Shown: positions 50,671-60,756 of the stretch, one piece after another
Position numbering within the stretch: the first letter of the stretch is position 1
How the letters are laid out: each line of letters starts with the position of its first letter
Assembly: GCA_030054195.1 (NCBI GenBank)
Contig: JASGCJ010000002.1
Coordinates: 25,777-89,776 of the forward strand
Reading direction: 5' to 3'
DNA: 64,000 nucleotides
Origin: Minisyncoccota bacterium
GTDB taxonomy: Bacteria; Verrucomicrobiota; Verrucomicrobiia; Methylacidiphilales; Verrucolacustridaceae
Made by a program: the position numbers and the translations under genes
The notes under the pieces: generated by a model
Seen by the model: only the letters and a program-made list of their open reading frames with translations
Database searches by the model: none
What the model was told of the DNA's origin: nothing

Positions 50671-52176
50671 CTACGCCAAGGTTCTCGCCGCCGCCACCGC
50701 CGCTAGACCCGCCTTGGCCTTGTTTACGCTCTCCTGATACTCCCCCTCGGGAGTTGAGTCGGCCACCAATCCGCCCCCCGCCTGAACATGAGCCTTCCCT
50801 CCTTTGAGCAAAATCGTGCGAATGGAAATACAGGAATCTAAATTCCCATCGAATGAAAAATACCCCGCTGCCCCCGCATAAGCCCCTCGTCGAGTCGGTT
50901 CCGACTCAGCCAAAATCTGAAGTGCCCGAACTTTCGGCGAGCCACTGACCGTCCCCGCAGGAAAAGTGGCCCTCATGACCTGAAACGAATCTTGCCCCGG
51001 ACGTAATTGCCCCGTTACACGTGAAACCAGATGCATCACATGCGAAAACCTTTCCACCTCCATCAATTCCACCACTTTCACACTCTTGTACTCGCAGACT
51101 CTCCCTAAATCATTCCGCGCCAAATCCACCAGCATAATATGCTCCGCTCGCTCTTTGGGGTCTGCTTTCATCTCCTGCTCATTTTTCAGATCCTCTTCGA
51201 TTGTCGCCCCGCGGGCCTTCGTTCCGGCAATCGGACGAATCTCCACCTTTCCATTTTCACACCGCACATGCGTTTCAGGCGATGACCCGACCAATGCCAA
51301 CCCCGCCATCTCCAGACAAAACATGTACGGCGACGGATTGATCGCACGCAGAGCCCGATACAGATCAATCGGCCTACCCTGAAACGGCACAGTAAATCTT
51401 TGCGAGGGCACCACCTGAAAAATATCGCCCGCTCGGATATGCTCCTGCATCCCTTCAGCCATCTTCAAATACTCCGACTTTGTCATATTTGGAGTCGCTC
51501 CCAACAACAGATCTCCCTCAGGTCGCTTAGGGACCTCTGTGCTGGGTTTTCCTGCTGACTGCGCCAATCGTTTCCCCAAAGCCTCCAACCTCTCCAGCCC
51601 TTTTTGATAATCCGCTTTTGGATCTTTTCCTGTTTTTACCTGCACAACCAATCGACGCGTCTTTTTTTCATGATCAAACATCACAAACTCCTCCACCAAT
51701 GCAAAACACGCATCGGGTACGCCCAGATCGTCTTTCTTCGCCACTCCCACGCTTCCCTCAAAGTAGCGAACCGCCTCAAAGGCCAAAAATCCTACAGCCC
51801 CTCCCGCGAAGGGAGGAGGATCCCCTGGCCACGCCGCTACCGGATGAATCCCCCGCAGCATCTCCTGAACCTCCACCAAAGGATCGGGATTCTTGGGCGC
51901 CTTTTCCTCAACCTCTCCACTAATCTTTGTAATCCTGACGCCACCACCACGAAACTCCATCACCGCAGTCGGTCTTGATCCCACAAACGAGTATCTTCCT
52001 AATCTCCCTCCCGTCTCCGCACTTTCTAAAAGAAATGCTGCCCCTCCAGGTTGTCCCACCAACTTGATGTAGGCCGAAATGGGAGTTTCCGCATCCGCAG
52101 GATATTCCCGCCCAATCGGGATCAAGTTTCCTTGGGTTGCCAATTCAATGAACTTTTTTTCGTCTGGAAAAATCAT
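50671..52176 (-). CDS. trpE: Anthranilate synthase component I
   Basis: 501 residues. Chorismate-binding domain C-terminally, with [38 protein letters not shown] and [10 protein letters not shown]; the tryptophan-feedback-type LLES motif ([17 protein letters not shown]) lies near residue 50. It converts chorismate and ammonia to anthranilate with TrpG. ATG 52176 overlaps the hisF stop as ATGA, a hisF-trpE-trpG operon that joins histidine and tryptophan synthesis. Confidence 0.95.
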   Translation of the reverse strand: MIFPDEKKFIELATQGNLIPIGREYPADAETPISAYIKLVGQPGGAAFLLESAETGGRLGRYSFVGSRPTAVMEFRGGGVRITKISGEVEEKAPKNPDPLVEVQEMLRGIHPVAAWPGDPPPFAGGAVGFLAFEAVRYFEGSVGVAKKDDLGVPDACFALVEEFVMFDHEKKTRRLVVQVKTGKDPKADYQKGLERLEALGKRLAQSAGKPSTEVPKRPEGDLLLGATPNMTKSEYLKMAEGMQEHIRAGDIFQVVPSQRFTVPFQGRPIDLYRALRAINPSPYMFCLEMAGLALVGSSPETHVRCENGKVEIRPIAGTKARGATIEEDLKNEQEMKADPKERAEHIMLVDLARNDLGRVCEYKSVKVVELMEVERFSHVMHLVSRVTGQLRPGQDSFQVMRATFPAGTVSGSPKVRALQILAESEPTRRGAYAGAAGYFSFDGNLDSCISIRTILLKGGKAHVQAGGGLVADSTPEGEYQESVNKAKAGLAAVAAARTLA

Positions 52177-52946
52177 GATTTCCTTGGAGGTCTTACGGGG
52201 ATCCCCTTCTCCTGCAAATACCTTTTTACCTCAGGCACGGTCAACTCCCCAAAGTGAAACAGGCTCGCAGCCAAAGCCGCATCAGCCCCACCCCTCTCTC
52301 CTAAAACATCCGCAAAATGCTCCTTGGATCCAGCACCTCCACTCGCAATCACGGGAACTGAAACCCTTCGACTCACCATTTGGGTCAAATCCAGATCATA
52401 TCCCCTCTTCGTACCATCCGTGTCCATACTGGTTAGCAGGATTTCACCTGCCCCTAGGCGAACCCCCTCCTCAACCCACTCTCCTGCATCTCTTCCCGTA
52501 GGCCGTCGCCCTCCGTGGGTGGTCACCTCCCACCTACCCTCCGCTTTCCGACGAACGTCCACGGCCAAAACAACACACTGACACCCAAACGCCCGCGCCA
52601 CTTCACGAATCAACTCAGGCCTTTCCACAGCTGCCGTGTTTAAACTCACCTTGTCAGCGCCCGCCCGCAACAACTCCCGTGCGTTCTCGACCGTCCGCAC
52701 ACCCCCACCCACCGTCAAAGGCAGAAAAACCTCCTCCGCAGTCTTTCGCACCGCCTCCAAAAGAATCGGTCGTGCCTCCGAGGAGGCCGTAATATCCAAA
52801 AAGACTAACTCATCCGCTCCCTGCTCGTTGTAGGCACGCGCACACTCCGCGGGATCGCCCGCATCCCGGATGGACACAAATTGAACACCCTTGACCACCC
52901 TTCCAGCATCCACATCTAAGCAGGGAATGATCCGTTTCGTATTCAT
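52173..52946 (-). CDS. hisF: Imidazole glycerol phosphate synthase, cyclase subunit
   Basis: 257 residues, one (beta/alpha)8 barrel. The catalytic aspartates are in [14 protein letters not shown] (D11) and VLAVDVRRK near 130; [15 protein letters not shown] and [12 protein letters not shown] are phosphate-binding loops. With HisH it makes IGP and AICAR. No other his genes are in the window. The ribosome site AAGGCAAG lies close to ATG 52946. Confidence 0.97.
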   Translation of the reverse strand: MNTKRIIPCLDVDAGRVVKGVQFVSIRDAGDPAECARAYNEQGADELVFLDITASSEARPILLEAVRKTAEEVFLPLTVGGGVRTVENARELLRAGADKVSLNTAAVERPELIREVARAFGCQCVVLAVDVRRKAEGRWEVTTHGGRRPTGRDAGEWVEEGVRLGAGEILLTSMDTDGTKRGYDLDLTQMVSRRVSVPVIASGGAGSKEHFADVLGERGGADAALAASLFHFGELTVPEVKRYLQEKGIPVRPPRKS

Positions 52947-53059
52947 CTTGCCTTCAAGGTCAGCGGAAAAGAGGGTCTCATCGTCTCGTTAGAAGAAGTT
53001 GGATTTTGCCGTAGGATGAGTCAAAATCCGAGCCTTGTTTTCTGTCCGCTCCTAAGACC

Positions 53060-53968
53060 ATGAAAAAGCCATCTCGAACCAAAAAGAAAGTTTCCTCCGC
53101 CAAACGTACGCTTCACAAAAAAATAACTACCCGCGCCCAGAAACCTTCATCCCCCAAACCTAAGAAAAAATCACCCCTTCCACGTCTTCGCAAAACTCCC
53201 ATCCCCGTCTCCCCTTCCTCGCACCCTTTCACCCTTCCCTCCTTTCTTCCTAAACCCTCCCCTCATCCCATCCCCCATTTCGAATTTCTTGGAGACTTGC
53301 CCGAAAGCTACGGAACCCGACGACTCTTTCTCACCCCACGCGACCCGCATACGCTCTTTGCCTACTGGGACTTCCCCCGTGAGCAGATTCTTCAGGCCGA
53401 AAAAGAAGCCTCGGATGGCAAAGTCTTTCTGCAAATTTTTATCCCTGGAAAAGAGCGAGTCCACCAAATCCACGTCACCCCGGGATCTCGCGAATGGTTT
53501 TTTCCAACTCACCGCCCTTCCACACTGTTCCAAGCGGAACTTGGCTTTTACCGATCCAATGGATCCTTTCACCACCTCGCCGTATCCCAACAGGTTATTA
53601 CCCCTCCCGACGCCCCCTCCGCCAACCAAGACATCCAATTTGTGACAATTCCCTTTCACTACTCCTTCCGTCAACTGTGGGACCTTGTGCGCCCTCTTCT
53701 CCGCCCAGGAGAAGCTCTAGCTCAGATTCTTGCTCGCCTTCAAAAGGCAGGTCATCCCCTACCTTTCCCTTACGCCCTGCGTCGACTCCTCTCCTCTGAA
53801 ACAACCGCTAAGATCTTCTCCTACCTTGGGGGTGAATTAATCAAACATCACCGATTCGGCTCATTTGAGATGACTGAAATTCTTAGACGCAGAATCGAAA
53901 CCTGCCCCAAACTCGGCTCCAGCCAACTCCACGGCACCTCCCCAGGCACCCCTCCGCGCCCCACATAA
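53060..53968 (+). CDS. DUF4912 protein
   Basis: 302 residues. A ~75-residue basic, Lys/Pro-rich N-terminal tail (KKPSRTKKKVSSAKRTL) is followed by the DUF4912 core: RRLFLTPRDPHTLFAYWDFP near 90-110, and PGSREWFFPT. The domain has an immunoglobulin-like/carbohydrate-binding feel and usually sits next to GH57 or glycogen-metabolism genes, as here (5 bases before the GH57 gene). Function unproven; a role in alpha-glucan handling is inferred. Confidence 0.82.
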   Translation: MKKPSRTKKKVSSAKRTLHKKITTRAQKPSSPKPKKKSPLPRLRKTPIPVSPSSHPFTLPSFLPKPSPHPIPHFEFLGDLPESYGTRRLFLTPRDPHTLFAYWDFPREQILQAEKEASDGKVFLQIFIPGKERVHQIHVTPGSREWFFPTHRPSTLFQAELGFYRSNGSFHHLAVSQQVITPPDAPSANQDIQFVTIPFHYSFRQLWDLVRPLLRPGEALAQILARLQKAGHPLPFPYALRRLLSSETTAKIFSYLGGELIKHHRFGSFEMTEILRRRIETCPKLGSSQLHGTSPGTPPRPT

Positions 53969-53972
53969 TTTT

Positions 53973-55559
53973 ATGTCCCTCGGTTATGTAGCCCCGGTCC
54001 TTCACGCTCACCTCCCATTTGTTCGTCATCCCGAATACGCAGAGTTCTTAGAGGAAGACTGGCTGTACGAAGCCATCACGGAAACCTATCTGCCTTTGTT
54101 GGATATGATGGAGGGCCTTGTACGTGACGGAGTCTATTTCCGTCTCACCATGTCCATGACCCCGCCCCTCTGCGCCATGCTCCGAGATCCACTCCTACAA
54201 GACCGATACGTCCACGGACTCGAAAAACAGATCGAACTCACGACCAAAGAACTCCACCGCACCCAAAACGATCCCGCTTTCCAACCCCTCGCCCGTTTTT
54301 ATCACGACCGACTCAATCACTGCCGCTATCTCTTTTGTGATCGTTACCATCGCAACCTCGTCCAAGCATTTCGAAAGTTTCAGGATGCAGGAGTTCTAGA
54401 AATTATTACCTGCGGCGCCACCCACGGGTTTCTCCCACTCATGCGGGAATTTCCCCAAGCCGTTCGAGCCCAAGTCCAGGTCGCTCGCCAAGATTATCGA
54501 AACTGCTTCGGTCGAGATCCTCGAGGCATATGGCTTCCCGAGTGCGCCTACTATCCAGGAGTCGAAACTCACCTCCAAGACGCGGAAATCCGCTGGTTCA
54601 TCGTCGATGCCCACGGAGTCCTCTATGCCGATCCTCAACCTGCCTATGGAGTCTTTGCCCCCATCTTCACCCCCTCAGGTCCGGCCGCGTTTGGACGCGA
54701 TATCGAATCCAGCAAACAGGTCTGGAGTGCAGAGGAGGGTTACCCAGGGGATGGCGAATACCGTGACTTCTACCGCGACTGCGGTTTCGACCTCGATCAC
54801 GACTACATCCGCCCCTACATCCAACCCAATGGCATGCGGAAGTTCACGGGCCTGAAGTACCACCGCATCACAGGACGCACTGCCCATAAAGAGCCTTACC
54901 GTCCCCACCTTGCCCGCCAACGTGCCGCCGAACATGCCGCCAACTTTATGTTCAATCGCGAAAAACAGATCGAACATCTCCGCGGTATAATGGGGACAGA
55001 ACCCATTGTCCTTTGCCCCTACGATGCCGAACTGTACGGCCACTGGTGGTACGAAGGACCTATCTTTTTGGATTACCTATTCCGCAAATCTGCCCACGAC
55101 CAAAAAACATTCTCTATGATCACCCCTTCGGAATTCCTTACCCGACACGACACCCACCAGATCGCGGCCCCCTCCGCCTCCTCATGGGGCAACGAAGGGC
55201 ACTGGTCCGTCTGGCTGGAGGGTTCCAACTCTTGGATCTACCCTCACCTACACATGGCCACCGTTCGTATGATTGAGCTGGCCGGTCGCTTCTGTCACTC
55301 CACCCCACACACTCTTCTGGATCGTGCTTTGCGCCAAGCCGCCCGCGAACTCCTCCTCGCCCAATCCAGCGACTGGGCCTTTATCATGAAAACAGGCACC
55401 ATGGTTCCTTACGCCGTCAAACGCACAAAAGATCATCTGCTGCGTTTTCAGCGCCTCTACGAGCAGATTCAAGCCGATCGCGTGGACGAATCTTTCCTCG
55501 GAAATTGTGAGTGGCGCAACCCGATCTTTTTAGATCTCGACTGGCGAGTGTACGCCTAA
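53973..55559 (+). CDS. GH57 family 1,4-alpha-glucan branching enzyme-like protein
   Basis: 528 residues of the GH57/DUF1957 branch. VLHAHLPFVRHPEY (motif 1), GATHGFLPLM, IWLPECAYYPG with the catalytic Glu, and LCPYDAELYGHWWYEGP with the catalytic Asp, then the C-terminal helical bundle typical of bacterial GH57 branching enzymes. It makes alpha-1,6 branches in glycogen-like glucans. Its stop lies one base from the lpxD stop (convergent). Confidence 0.92.
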   Translation: MSLGYVAPVLHAHLPFVRHPEYAEFLEEDWLYEAITETYLPLLDMMEGLVRDGVYFRLTMSMTPPLCAMLRDPLLQDRYVHGLEKQIELTTKELHRTQNDPAFQPLARFYHDRLNHCRYLFCDRYHRNLVQAFRKFQDAGVLEIITCGATHGFLPLMREFPQAVRAQVQVARQDYRNCFGRDPRGIWLPECAYYPGVETHLQDAEIRWFIVDAHGVLYADPQPAYGVFAPIFTPSGPAAFGRDIESSKQVWSAEEGYPGDGEYRDFYRDCGFDLDHDYIRPYIQPNGMRKFTGLKYHRITGRTAHKEPYRPHLARQRAAEHAANFMFNREKQIEHLRGIMGTEPIVLCPYDAELYGHWWYEGPIFLDYLFRKSAHDQKTFSMITPSEFLTRHDTHQIAAPSASSWGNEGHWSVWLEGSNSWIYPHLHMATVRMIELAGRFCHSTPHTLLDRALRQAARELLLAQSSDWAFIMKTGTMVPYAVKRTKDHLLRFQRLYEQIQADRVDESFLGNCEWRNPIFLDLDWRVYA

Positions 55560-55560
55560 T

Positions 55561-56622
55561 TTACTTTTTTTTCGTTTTTTTTAACGATCCGGACGACGGC
55601 GAACTTTTCTTTTTTTCCTCAAGTGCTTTCAGTCTCTTGGCCAATTGGGGCAGTTGCTGAATATGAGCCTCCATGGCCATCTGCTCCTTAATGGGCCGAG
55701 CAGGAGCTCCCCTCCATGTTTGCCCTGCAGGCACGTCTTTCGTAACACCGGACTTTGCCGTAATCACTACCCCATCTCCTAAATGCAGGTGCCCTACCGT
55801 GCCCACATGCCCCGCAATCACCACGTGATGCCCCGTCGTCGTACTTCCCGAAAGTCCACTCTGCGCCACGATCACGCTATGCGGACCCACAACACAATTG
55901 TGGGCAATCATTACCAAATTATCGATCTTGGCCCCTTCCCCAATATGGGTTCGTGCGAAACGACCACGATCAATCGTCGTATTGGCTCCGATCTCCGCAT
56001 CGTCATCGATCTGTACAATTCCAAGTTGCGGAATCTTTACATGCTTTCCCTCTTTCATCTCATACCCGAACCCATCCGCCCCAACGACAGCCCCCGCATG
56101 TAATACCACCCGATTTCCAATTACACATCTCTCCCCCACATACACACGCGGATGAAAAACACAATTTGCCCCAACCTTGACCTGCCTTCCGACAAAAGCC
56201 CCTGCTCCAACTTGAGTTCCATCCCCAATCACCGCTCCCTCCTCAATCACTGCATAAGGCCCGATCCCCACAGACTCACCTAATTCGGCTCGGGAAGAGA
56301 TAATCGCTGTCGGATGCACACCGACTAACGGGGGGCACGCAGGCGGGGCAAAAAGTGCGGCAATCTTACTGAAAGCTCCTGAGGGATTGGCCACGCGGAT
56401 CTGTACCCTTCCCAAATCTTTTGGTGCATCAGGACTTACGACCAACGCTCCTGCTTTCGTCTTCCTTGCGGCTCCTTCGTATCTTGGGTGAGCAAAAAAG
56501 GATATCTCCAGCGGTCCCGCCCCATCCAGATCGGCCACCCCATGAATCAAAGCACTTGAATCACCTTGGCACACCCCTCCCACGCACTCAGCCAGTTCCT
56601 TTACGCTCCTCGTGGAGCTCAT
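55561..56622 (-). CDS. lpxD: UDP-3-O-acylglucosamine N-acyltransferase
   Basis: 353 residues. Third step of lipid A synthesis: transfers 3-hydroxyacyl from ACP to the 2-amine. N-terminal uridine-binding domain to ~105, then a left-handed beta-helix of hexapeptide repeats (~110-300), with the catalytic His in IAGHVGTVGHL, and a helical C-terminus that is extended and Lys/Ser-rich (EEKKKSSPSSGSLKKTKKK). It follows skp with a 22-base gap, matching the bamA-skp-lpxD order of proteobacteria. Confidence 0.96.
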   Translation of the reverse strand: MSSTRSVKELAECVGGVCQGDSSALIHGVADLDGAGPLEISFFAHPRYEGAARKTKAGALVVSPDAPKDLGRVQIRVANPSGAFSKIAALFAPPACPPLVGVHPTAIISSRAELGESVGIGPYAVIEEGAVIGDGTQVGAGAFVGRQVKVGANCVFHPRVYVGERCVIGNRVVLHAGAVVGADGFGYEMKEGKHVKIPQLGIVQIDDDAEIGANTTIDRGRFARTHIGEGAKIDNLVMIAHNCVVGPHSVIVAQSGLSGSTTTGHHVVIAGHVGTVGHLHLGDGVVITAKSGVTKDVPAGQTWRGAPARPIKEQMAMEAHIQQLPQLAKRLKALEEKKKSSPSSGSLKKTKKK

Positions 56623-56644
56623 CTACACAACTCCAACCCGCGGA

Positions 56645-57259
56645 CTACTTCTTGTCCTCTTTTTTATCGTCCTTTTTCCCAGCAGGGGCGTCTTTGTTCA
56701 GGATACCCAAAATTTGAGACGTAATATCGTCCATTCCTTCTGAGAAGATCAAAGCACCGGGACTTGGCACTTGGGGCTTCACAAAAACCATCGAGTATTT
56801 GTTTTTTGCAATCTGGCCCAACGCCTTATTCACCTCCTCCGTCAAGTCAGTCGTCAACCTCTGCCTTTTATCCTCAAGGATTTTTGACGCTGTCTGGCCA
56901 AACGCCATCATTTCCCTCTGTTTTACCTGACCCTCTTCCCCCTTGGCCTTCAGTTGATTCTCCTTCTCCTTCTTTTTCGCATCCGAAATGGCAGGATCTT
57001 GCATCTCTTTTTGCAGGGCGTTGATCGATTCAACCAAGGTCTTTAATCCAGCCTCACGCTCATTCCGCTCCTTCTGATAGCCCGCGGCCAGGTCCTCCAT
57101 CTGCTTTTGAGAATCTTTCGCCTTATAGTAGTCCTTCAGAATTGTGTTGTAATCGACTACGGCAATTTTCGAGAAGTCTTGGGCATATCCACATGCACCG
57201 ATTGAAAAAATCGCTAGGGCGATCGCCCCTTGCAGGAGTTTGGATGAAGTTAATGTCAT
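56645..57259 (-). CDS. skp: OmpH/Skp-like periplasmic chaperone
   Basis: 204 residues. Signal peptide to about residue 26 (LQGAIALAIFSIGACGYAQ), core KIAVVDYNTILKDYYKAK and then long Lys/Glu-rich helical arms, giving the three-pronged Skp shape. It carries unfolded outer-membrane proteins to BamA. A C-terminal Lys/Asp tail (KKDDKKEDKK) is unusual. ATG 57259 has its own promoter inside the end of bamA. Confidence 0.9.
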   Translation of the reverse strand: MTLTSSKLLQGAIALAIFSIGACGYAQDFSKIAVVDYNTILKDYYKAKDSQKQMEDLAAGYQKERNEREAGLKTLVESINALQKEMQDPAISDAKKKEKENQLKAKGEEGQVKQREMMAFGQTASKILEDKRQRLTTDLTEEVNKALGQIAKNKYSMVFVKPQVPSPGALIFSEGMDDITSQILGILNKDAPAGKKDDKKEDKK

Positions 57260-57267
57260 AAGGGTTA

Positions 57268-57297
57268 AGTATAGTTAGAACTGGTACCCGCCGTCAA
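57268..57297 (-). promoter_or_regulatory. Sigma70-like promoter of skp-lpxD
   Basis: Minus strand: -35 TTGACG (57297-57292), 18-base spacer, -10 TATACT (57273-57268), 8 bases before ATG 57259. It overlaps the bamA 3' end, so skp and lpxD can be expressed apart from bamA, again from an almost leaderless start. Confidence 0.6.
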
Positions 57298-60088
57298 AGT
57301 ACAATTTGAAGGCCCCCAATCCCCCGCCATTGTTTGGATCCCCTGTCATCACAGGGAAACCGACATCAAATTTCATCGGCCCAATACCGATGTCCATCCG
57401 GATTCCCACACCCGCTCCGATTTGGAATCCTCCGTTGATCGCGTTGTAGTCGGTCTGAACTCCATTCACCATCATGCTCTGAGTGTTGTTGTATGTCTTA
57501 GGCTGAAAATCAAAAACGTTCTCGTTCACAAATCCACCGTCACAGAAAACCGCCCACCGGACCCGATTTTCCAGAATCGGGAAAGGAGCGGAAACCTCTA
57601 CTTGATACACTCCTTGCGTACCACCACCCACAGGTTGGGCGTTCTGCTTTGGACCCACCGATCCTCCGTTCACCGTACTACCCAACGACGGATCGAAACC
57701 TCGGATCGATCCCGATCCACCCGCAAACAGCTGATCCCATACTGGCACGTAATCCGTGGTGCTGTAACTGTCGACTAAACCGAGCAAGGCCCGAGCAGAT
57801 AGAATCACATCTTTCTCCCTCCACAAGGTGTGATACGTCTTAAACTCGGCTTTAATCTTCCATATATTTTCACTTCCAAGAAGCGGTCCGCCCGCACCCT
57901 CAGCACCAAACTCAAAATACTGTCCCGAATGAGCCAACATATAACTGTCCCGACCGTCATAGGTTACGGAGCCCCGCAAAGACGACTTGAACGTGTCTCC
58001 CGTGGATGCCTGAAAATAAGGCGGCGCATCCGACTGAAGATCAGAAATGTCATAGTATTCTGGCCGATAAGTGACCCCCGTAGACCAACGATTCAGCGGA
58101 TAATCATCCCCCAGTCTTCGACTCAATCCAGTAAACGCCCCGTAATTCTTCTGATTATAGAATTCACTCAAATACGATGCACCATTGTAGTACCCACCCG
58201 CATCCAACCGAATCGGCTTATCCAAAAACCACGGTTCGGTGAATGATAGGTTGATGTTTTGGGACCGGAAACCAATCGATGCCTGGAACCGGACCTTCTG
58301 CCCCGCACCCCGCGGCGGGAAACTCTGAAAGATTCTTTGTAGATCAAAATTCTTCTCTCCCACCGTGATATTTCCCGTCAACAACTCGACCGAGCTGAAT
58401 CCCGCCCCGAAACTCACCTCACCCGTCCCCTTCTCCTCAACCTTCACGATCAGTTTTTGCCGATTCGGCACATCCGTCTCCTCCGCATACGTCTCCACTT
58501 TTGAAAAATAGTTCAAACCCTCCAATCTCTTTTTACTGGCCTTCTCTCGAACAGTGTCAAATACCTCCCCGGGTGCCAGGTCGATTTCTCGGCGAATGAC
58601 CTTGTCCCGTGTCGTGGTATTTCCCTGAATCTCAATCTTATCGACGTAAAATTTCTCCCCCTCCTTCAGGTTGAAACTCACGTCGATTCGCCCGTTCTCC
58701 ACATTGGGGGTCATCCGATACTCGACTCGCGCCTCACGAAACCCTCGACGTCCGTACTTGTCTTGCAAAGTTTCGATCGAGGCCTGAAGGGAATTGATCG
58801 AGTAAATTTCCCCCTCCTGCAAACCATTCGCTTTGATCATCTTTAACTCAATTTGGTCAAAGATCTCCACCTGCTTCGCCTTCGTCTGCAGTTCGTTCAA
58901 CAAATCATCCGCCGAGAAAAATGCGTTCCCTTCGACCGACAACACTCCCACTCGGTACTGCCGCCCCTCCTCAATTCGGTACGTTAAAATCAGATCCTCC
59001 GCAGGAATGTCATCGGGATCGAAATCCTCCCCTCTCGGAGCATCCGAATCTTTTTTGGCCTCCTCATTTTTAGCTGTACGGGGCATGTCCACCGAGGCGG
59101 ACACACCAATATCGATATACCCCTGATTGAGGTAATAATTTTTAATTCGTGCCACATCGTCCTTGAGCGCCAGCTCTTCGAATCGGTCCGATTTGCTGAA
59201 AAGCTGCCACCACTCCTTCGGCTTGAGCTTGACCACTTTTTCCAGCTCTTTTGCAGTTGCAGCTTGGTTTCCGATAAATCGAATCTTGCTGATAAATCCA
59301 CGAATTCCCTCGTCGATTTCAAAGACTACCTTCGCCTCCCCCCCCTTTACCGCCTCCTGCTTCGCGATAATTTTCACATCTTTGTATCCCTTGTCCCGGT
59401 AAAAATCCTCCATCGCAAACGCATCCCTTTGCAATCGCTCTTCGCTCAAGGTGTCTCCTGCCTTCGTCACAGTCTCTTTTGGTGTAAACGCATTCGCCAA
59501 TGCTGCTGCCCCTTTCGCATCACTCGCCGTCAAAGCCTTGAGCTTGAGATCCAGCAGATCTTCTTTGTCTACTGAGAGCTCATCATCCAATCCCCCATCC
59601 GCCCGCTTTCTTTTCACCACCACCTCAGCAACCCGAACTTTCGGATCCACCAAGACAGTCAATCTCACCCCACGCTCCCCATCATCCGCCCGCATCTCGG
59701 AAGTCACAATCTGCACGTTTTCATAATCTCCCGTTTGATAAAGGGTCTCAATGTCACCATCCACCACCTGCTGAGAATACACTCCGCCCTTATTGCTACG
59801 CATATTCTGGCGTATTTTGTCCTCGTTGATCGTCACATCCGGTCTCTTCGATGAATACTCCACTTCCAAAATTTTGATTTGGCCGCTAGCCGCTTTTTCC
59901 GATGAGGAAGGTGAGGGCACAAAGGTTTTTGCACGGGTCTGGGAAGGTTGAACCTCAGGACTCTTCTCACTCTCCTGTGCGCCCAATTCACTTCCCAAAA
60001 AGCACAGAACTAAAATAGACAAAACCCATCCCCGAACCCCAAAAGAGGCCCATTTTGACACACCCGTTGCTACACCCGATTTTTTCAC
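57275..60088 (-). CDS. bamA: Outer membrane protein assembly factor BamA
   Basis: 937 residues. Signal peptide to ~40 (VLSILVLCFLGSELGAQ), five POTRA-like domains from ~72 to ~520 (GFISKIRFIGNQAATAKELEK and KFYVDKIEIQGNTTTRDKVIRREI among them), and a 16-strand barrel with the L6 signature IRGFDPSLGS. The C-terminal KLYFDGGYQF fits the BAM recognition motif. It is longer than E. coli BamA (~810), with an extended POTRA region and an acidic insertion near 320 (PRGEDFDPDDIP). GTG start at 60088. Confidence 0.97.
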   Translation of the reverse strand: MKKSGVATGVSKWASFGVRGWVLSILVLCFLGSELGAQESEKSPEVQPSQTRAKTFVPSPSSSEKAASGQIKILEVEYSSKRPDVTINEDKIRQNMRSNKGGVYSQQVVDGDIETLYQTGDYENVQIVTSEMRADDGERGVRLTVLVDPKVRVAEVVVKRKRADGGLDDELSVDKEDLLDLKLKALTASDAKGAAALANAFTPKETVTKAGDTLSEERLQRDAFAMEDFYRDKGYKDVKIIAKQEAVKGGEAKVVFEIDEGIRGFISKIRFIGNQAATAKELEKVVKLKPKEWWQLFSKSDRFEELALKDDVARIKNYYLNQGYIDIGVSASVDMPRTAKNEEAKKDSDAPRGEDFDPDDIPAEDLILTYRIEEGRQYRVGVLSVEGNAFFSADDLLNELQTKAKQVEIFDQIELKMIKANGLQEGEIYSINSLQASIETLQDKYGRRGFREARVEYRMTPNVENGRIDVSFNLKEGEKFYVDKIEIQGNTTTRDKVIRREIDLAPGEVFDTVREKASKKRLEGLNYFSKVETYAEETDVPNRQKLIVKVEEKGTGEVSFGAGFSSVELLTGNITVGEKNFDLQRIFQSFPPRGAGQKVRFQASIGFRSQNINLSFTEPWFLDKPIRLDAGGYYNGASYLSEFYNQKNYGAFTGLSRRLGDDYPLNRWSTGVTYRPEYYDISDLQSDAPPYFQASTGDTFKSSLRGSVTYDGRDSYMLAHSGQYFEFGAEGAGGPLLGSENIWKIKAEFKTYHTLWREKDVILSARALLGLVDSYSTTDYVPVWDQLFAGGSGSIRGFDPSLGSTVNGGSVGPKQNAQPVGGGTQGVYQVEVSAPFPILENRVRWAVFCDGGFVNENVFDFQPKTYNNTQSMMVNGVQTDYNAINGGFQIGAGVGIRMDIGIGPMKFDVGFPVMTGDPNNGGGLGAFKLYFDGGYQF

Positions 60089-60170
60089 GGTAAACTACGT
60101 AAATAGCTATCAATAAGCTCTTGTCGATACCCAGTTATGAAACTTCTTAACTATTGAAGCTTAATAACTT

Positions 60171-60203
60171 AAAAAAGCTGCCCTGTTGGCTCTTAAGCTT
60201 TTT
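60171..60203 (-). terminator. Possible intrinsic terminator after rplI
   Basis: Minus strand: AAAAAGCT … GCC AACAG GGC AGCTTTTTT, overlapping the rplI stop, ending in six T. The stem is bulged and AU-rich, so termination may be partial. Confidence 0.35.
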
Positions 60204-60729
60204 CTTCAGTAGACTCAGTCGCTGTGCTTTTCCGCGGACGACGACTCTTTACAGGCTTCTCGAAATTCTCGTCCGTATTCCCAGTCACCTTGACCTTAAT
60301 TTGGACTTTAACCGAGTACCCCAGATCCACCGTCACATCATGTTCACCCACATGATTGATGGCCTTGGCCACCACCACATCCCGCCTCTCCACCTCAAAT
60401 CCTTTTTCATTCAAAGCTGCAGCGATCTCTGTAGCCGTAATCGACCCAAAGAGCTTCTCCGCACCCTCTTGTGCCTGCTTCAGTTCAAAAGCTAATGCCA
60501 GCTTTGCCAACTTGGACGCCTTCTCCTGCGTCGCAGCCGCTTCCGCTGCCTCCCTCTCCCCCCGCCGCTTCTTTAAGGAATCAATCTGCCGCTTGCTGGC
60601 TGCATTCACAGGCGAGGCCAATCCACGCGGAAATAGAAAATTCCTCGCATATCCTGGCTTCACGCGTACCAAATCCGCCTCTGCGCCTAGCCCCTTCACG
60701 GGACCTTTTAAAATAACTTCTTGGTTCAT
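60193..60729 (-). CDS. rplI: 50S ribosomal protein L9
   Basis: 178 residues. N-terminal LKGPVKGLGAEADLVRVKPGYARNFLFPRGLA is the L9 signature (read as GxxGxxxxVxxGYxRNxLxPxxxA), then a long helix and a C-terminal domain. There is a ~25-residue basic/Ser tail (RRPRKSTATESTEE) beyond the usual 148-150. It lies 27 bases after ssb, with no rpsR between them. Confidence 0.97.
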   Translation of the reverse strand: MNQEVILKGPVKGLGAEADLVRVKPGYARNFLFPRGLASPVNAASKRQIDSLKKRRGEREAAEAAATQEKASKLAKLALAFELKQAQEGAEKLFGSITATEIAAALNEKGFEVERRDVVVAKAINHVGEHDVTVDLGYSVKVQIKVKVTGNTDENFEKPVKSRRPRKSTATESTEEKA

Positions 60730-60756
60730 AGTTTGTTTTTTTCCTCTGTTGTATTT

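Noticed and set aside
60730-60756. A missed rpsR between ssb and rplI
   Set aside because: Only 27 bases, no room for the ~70-codon S18 gene.
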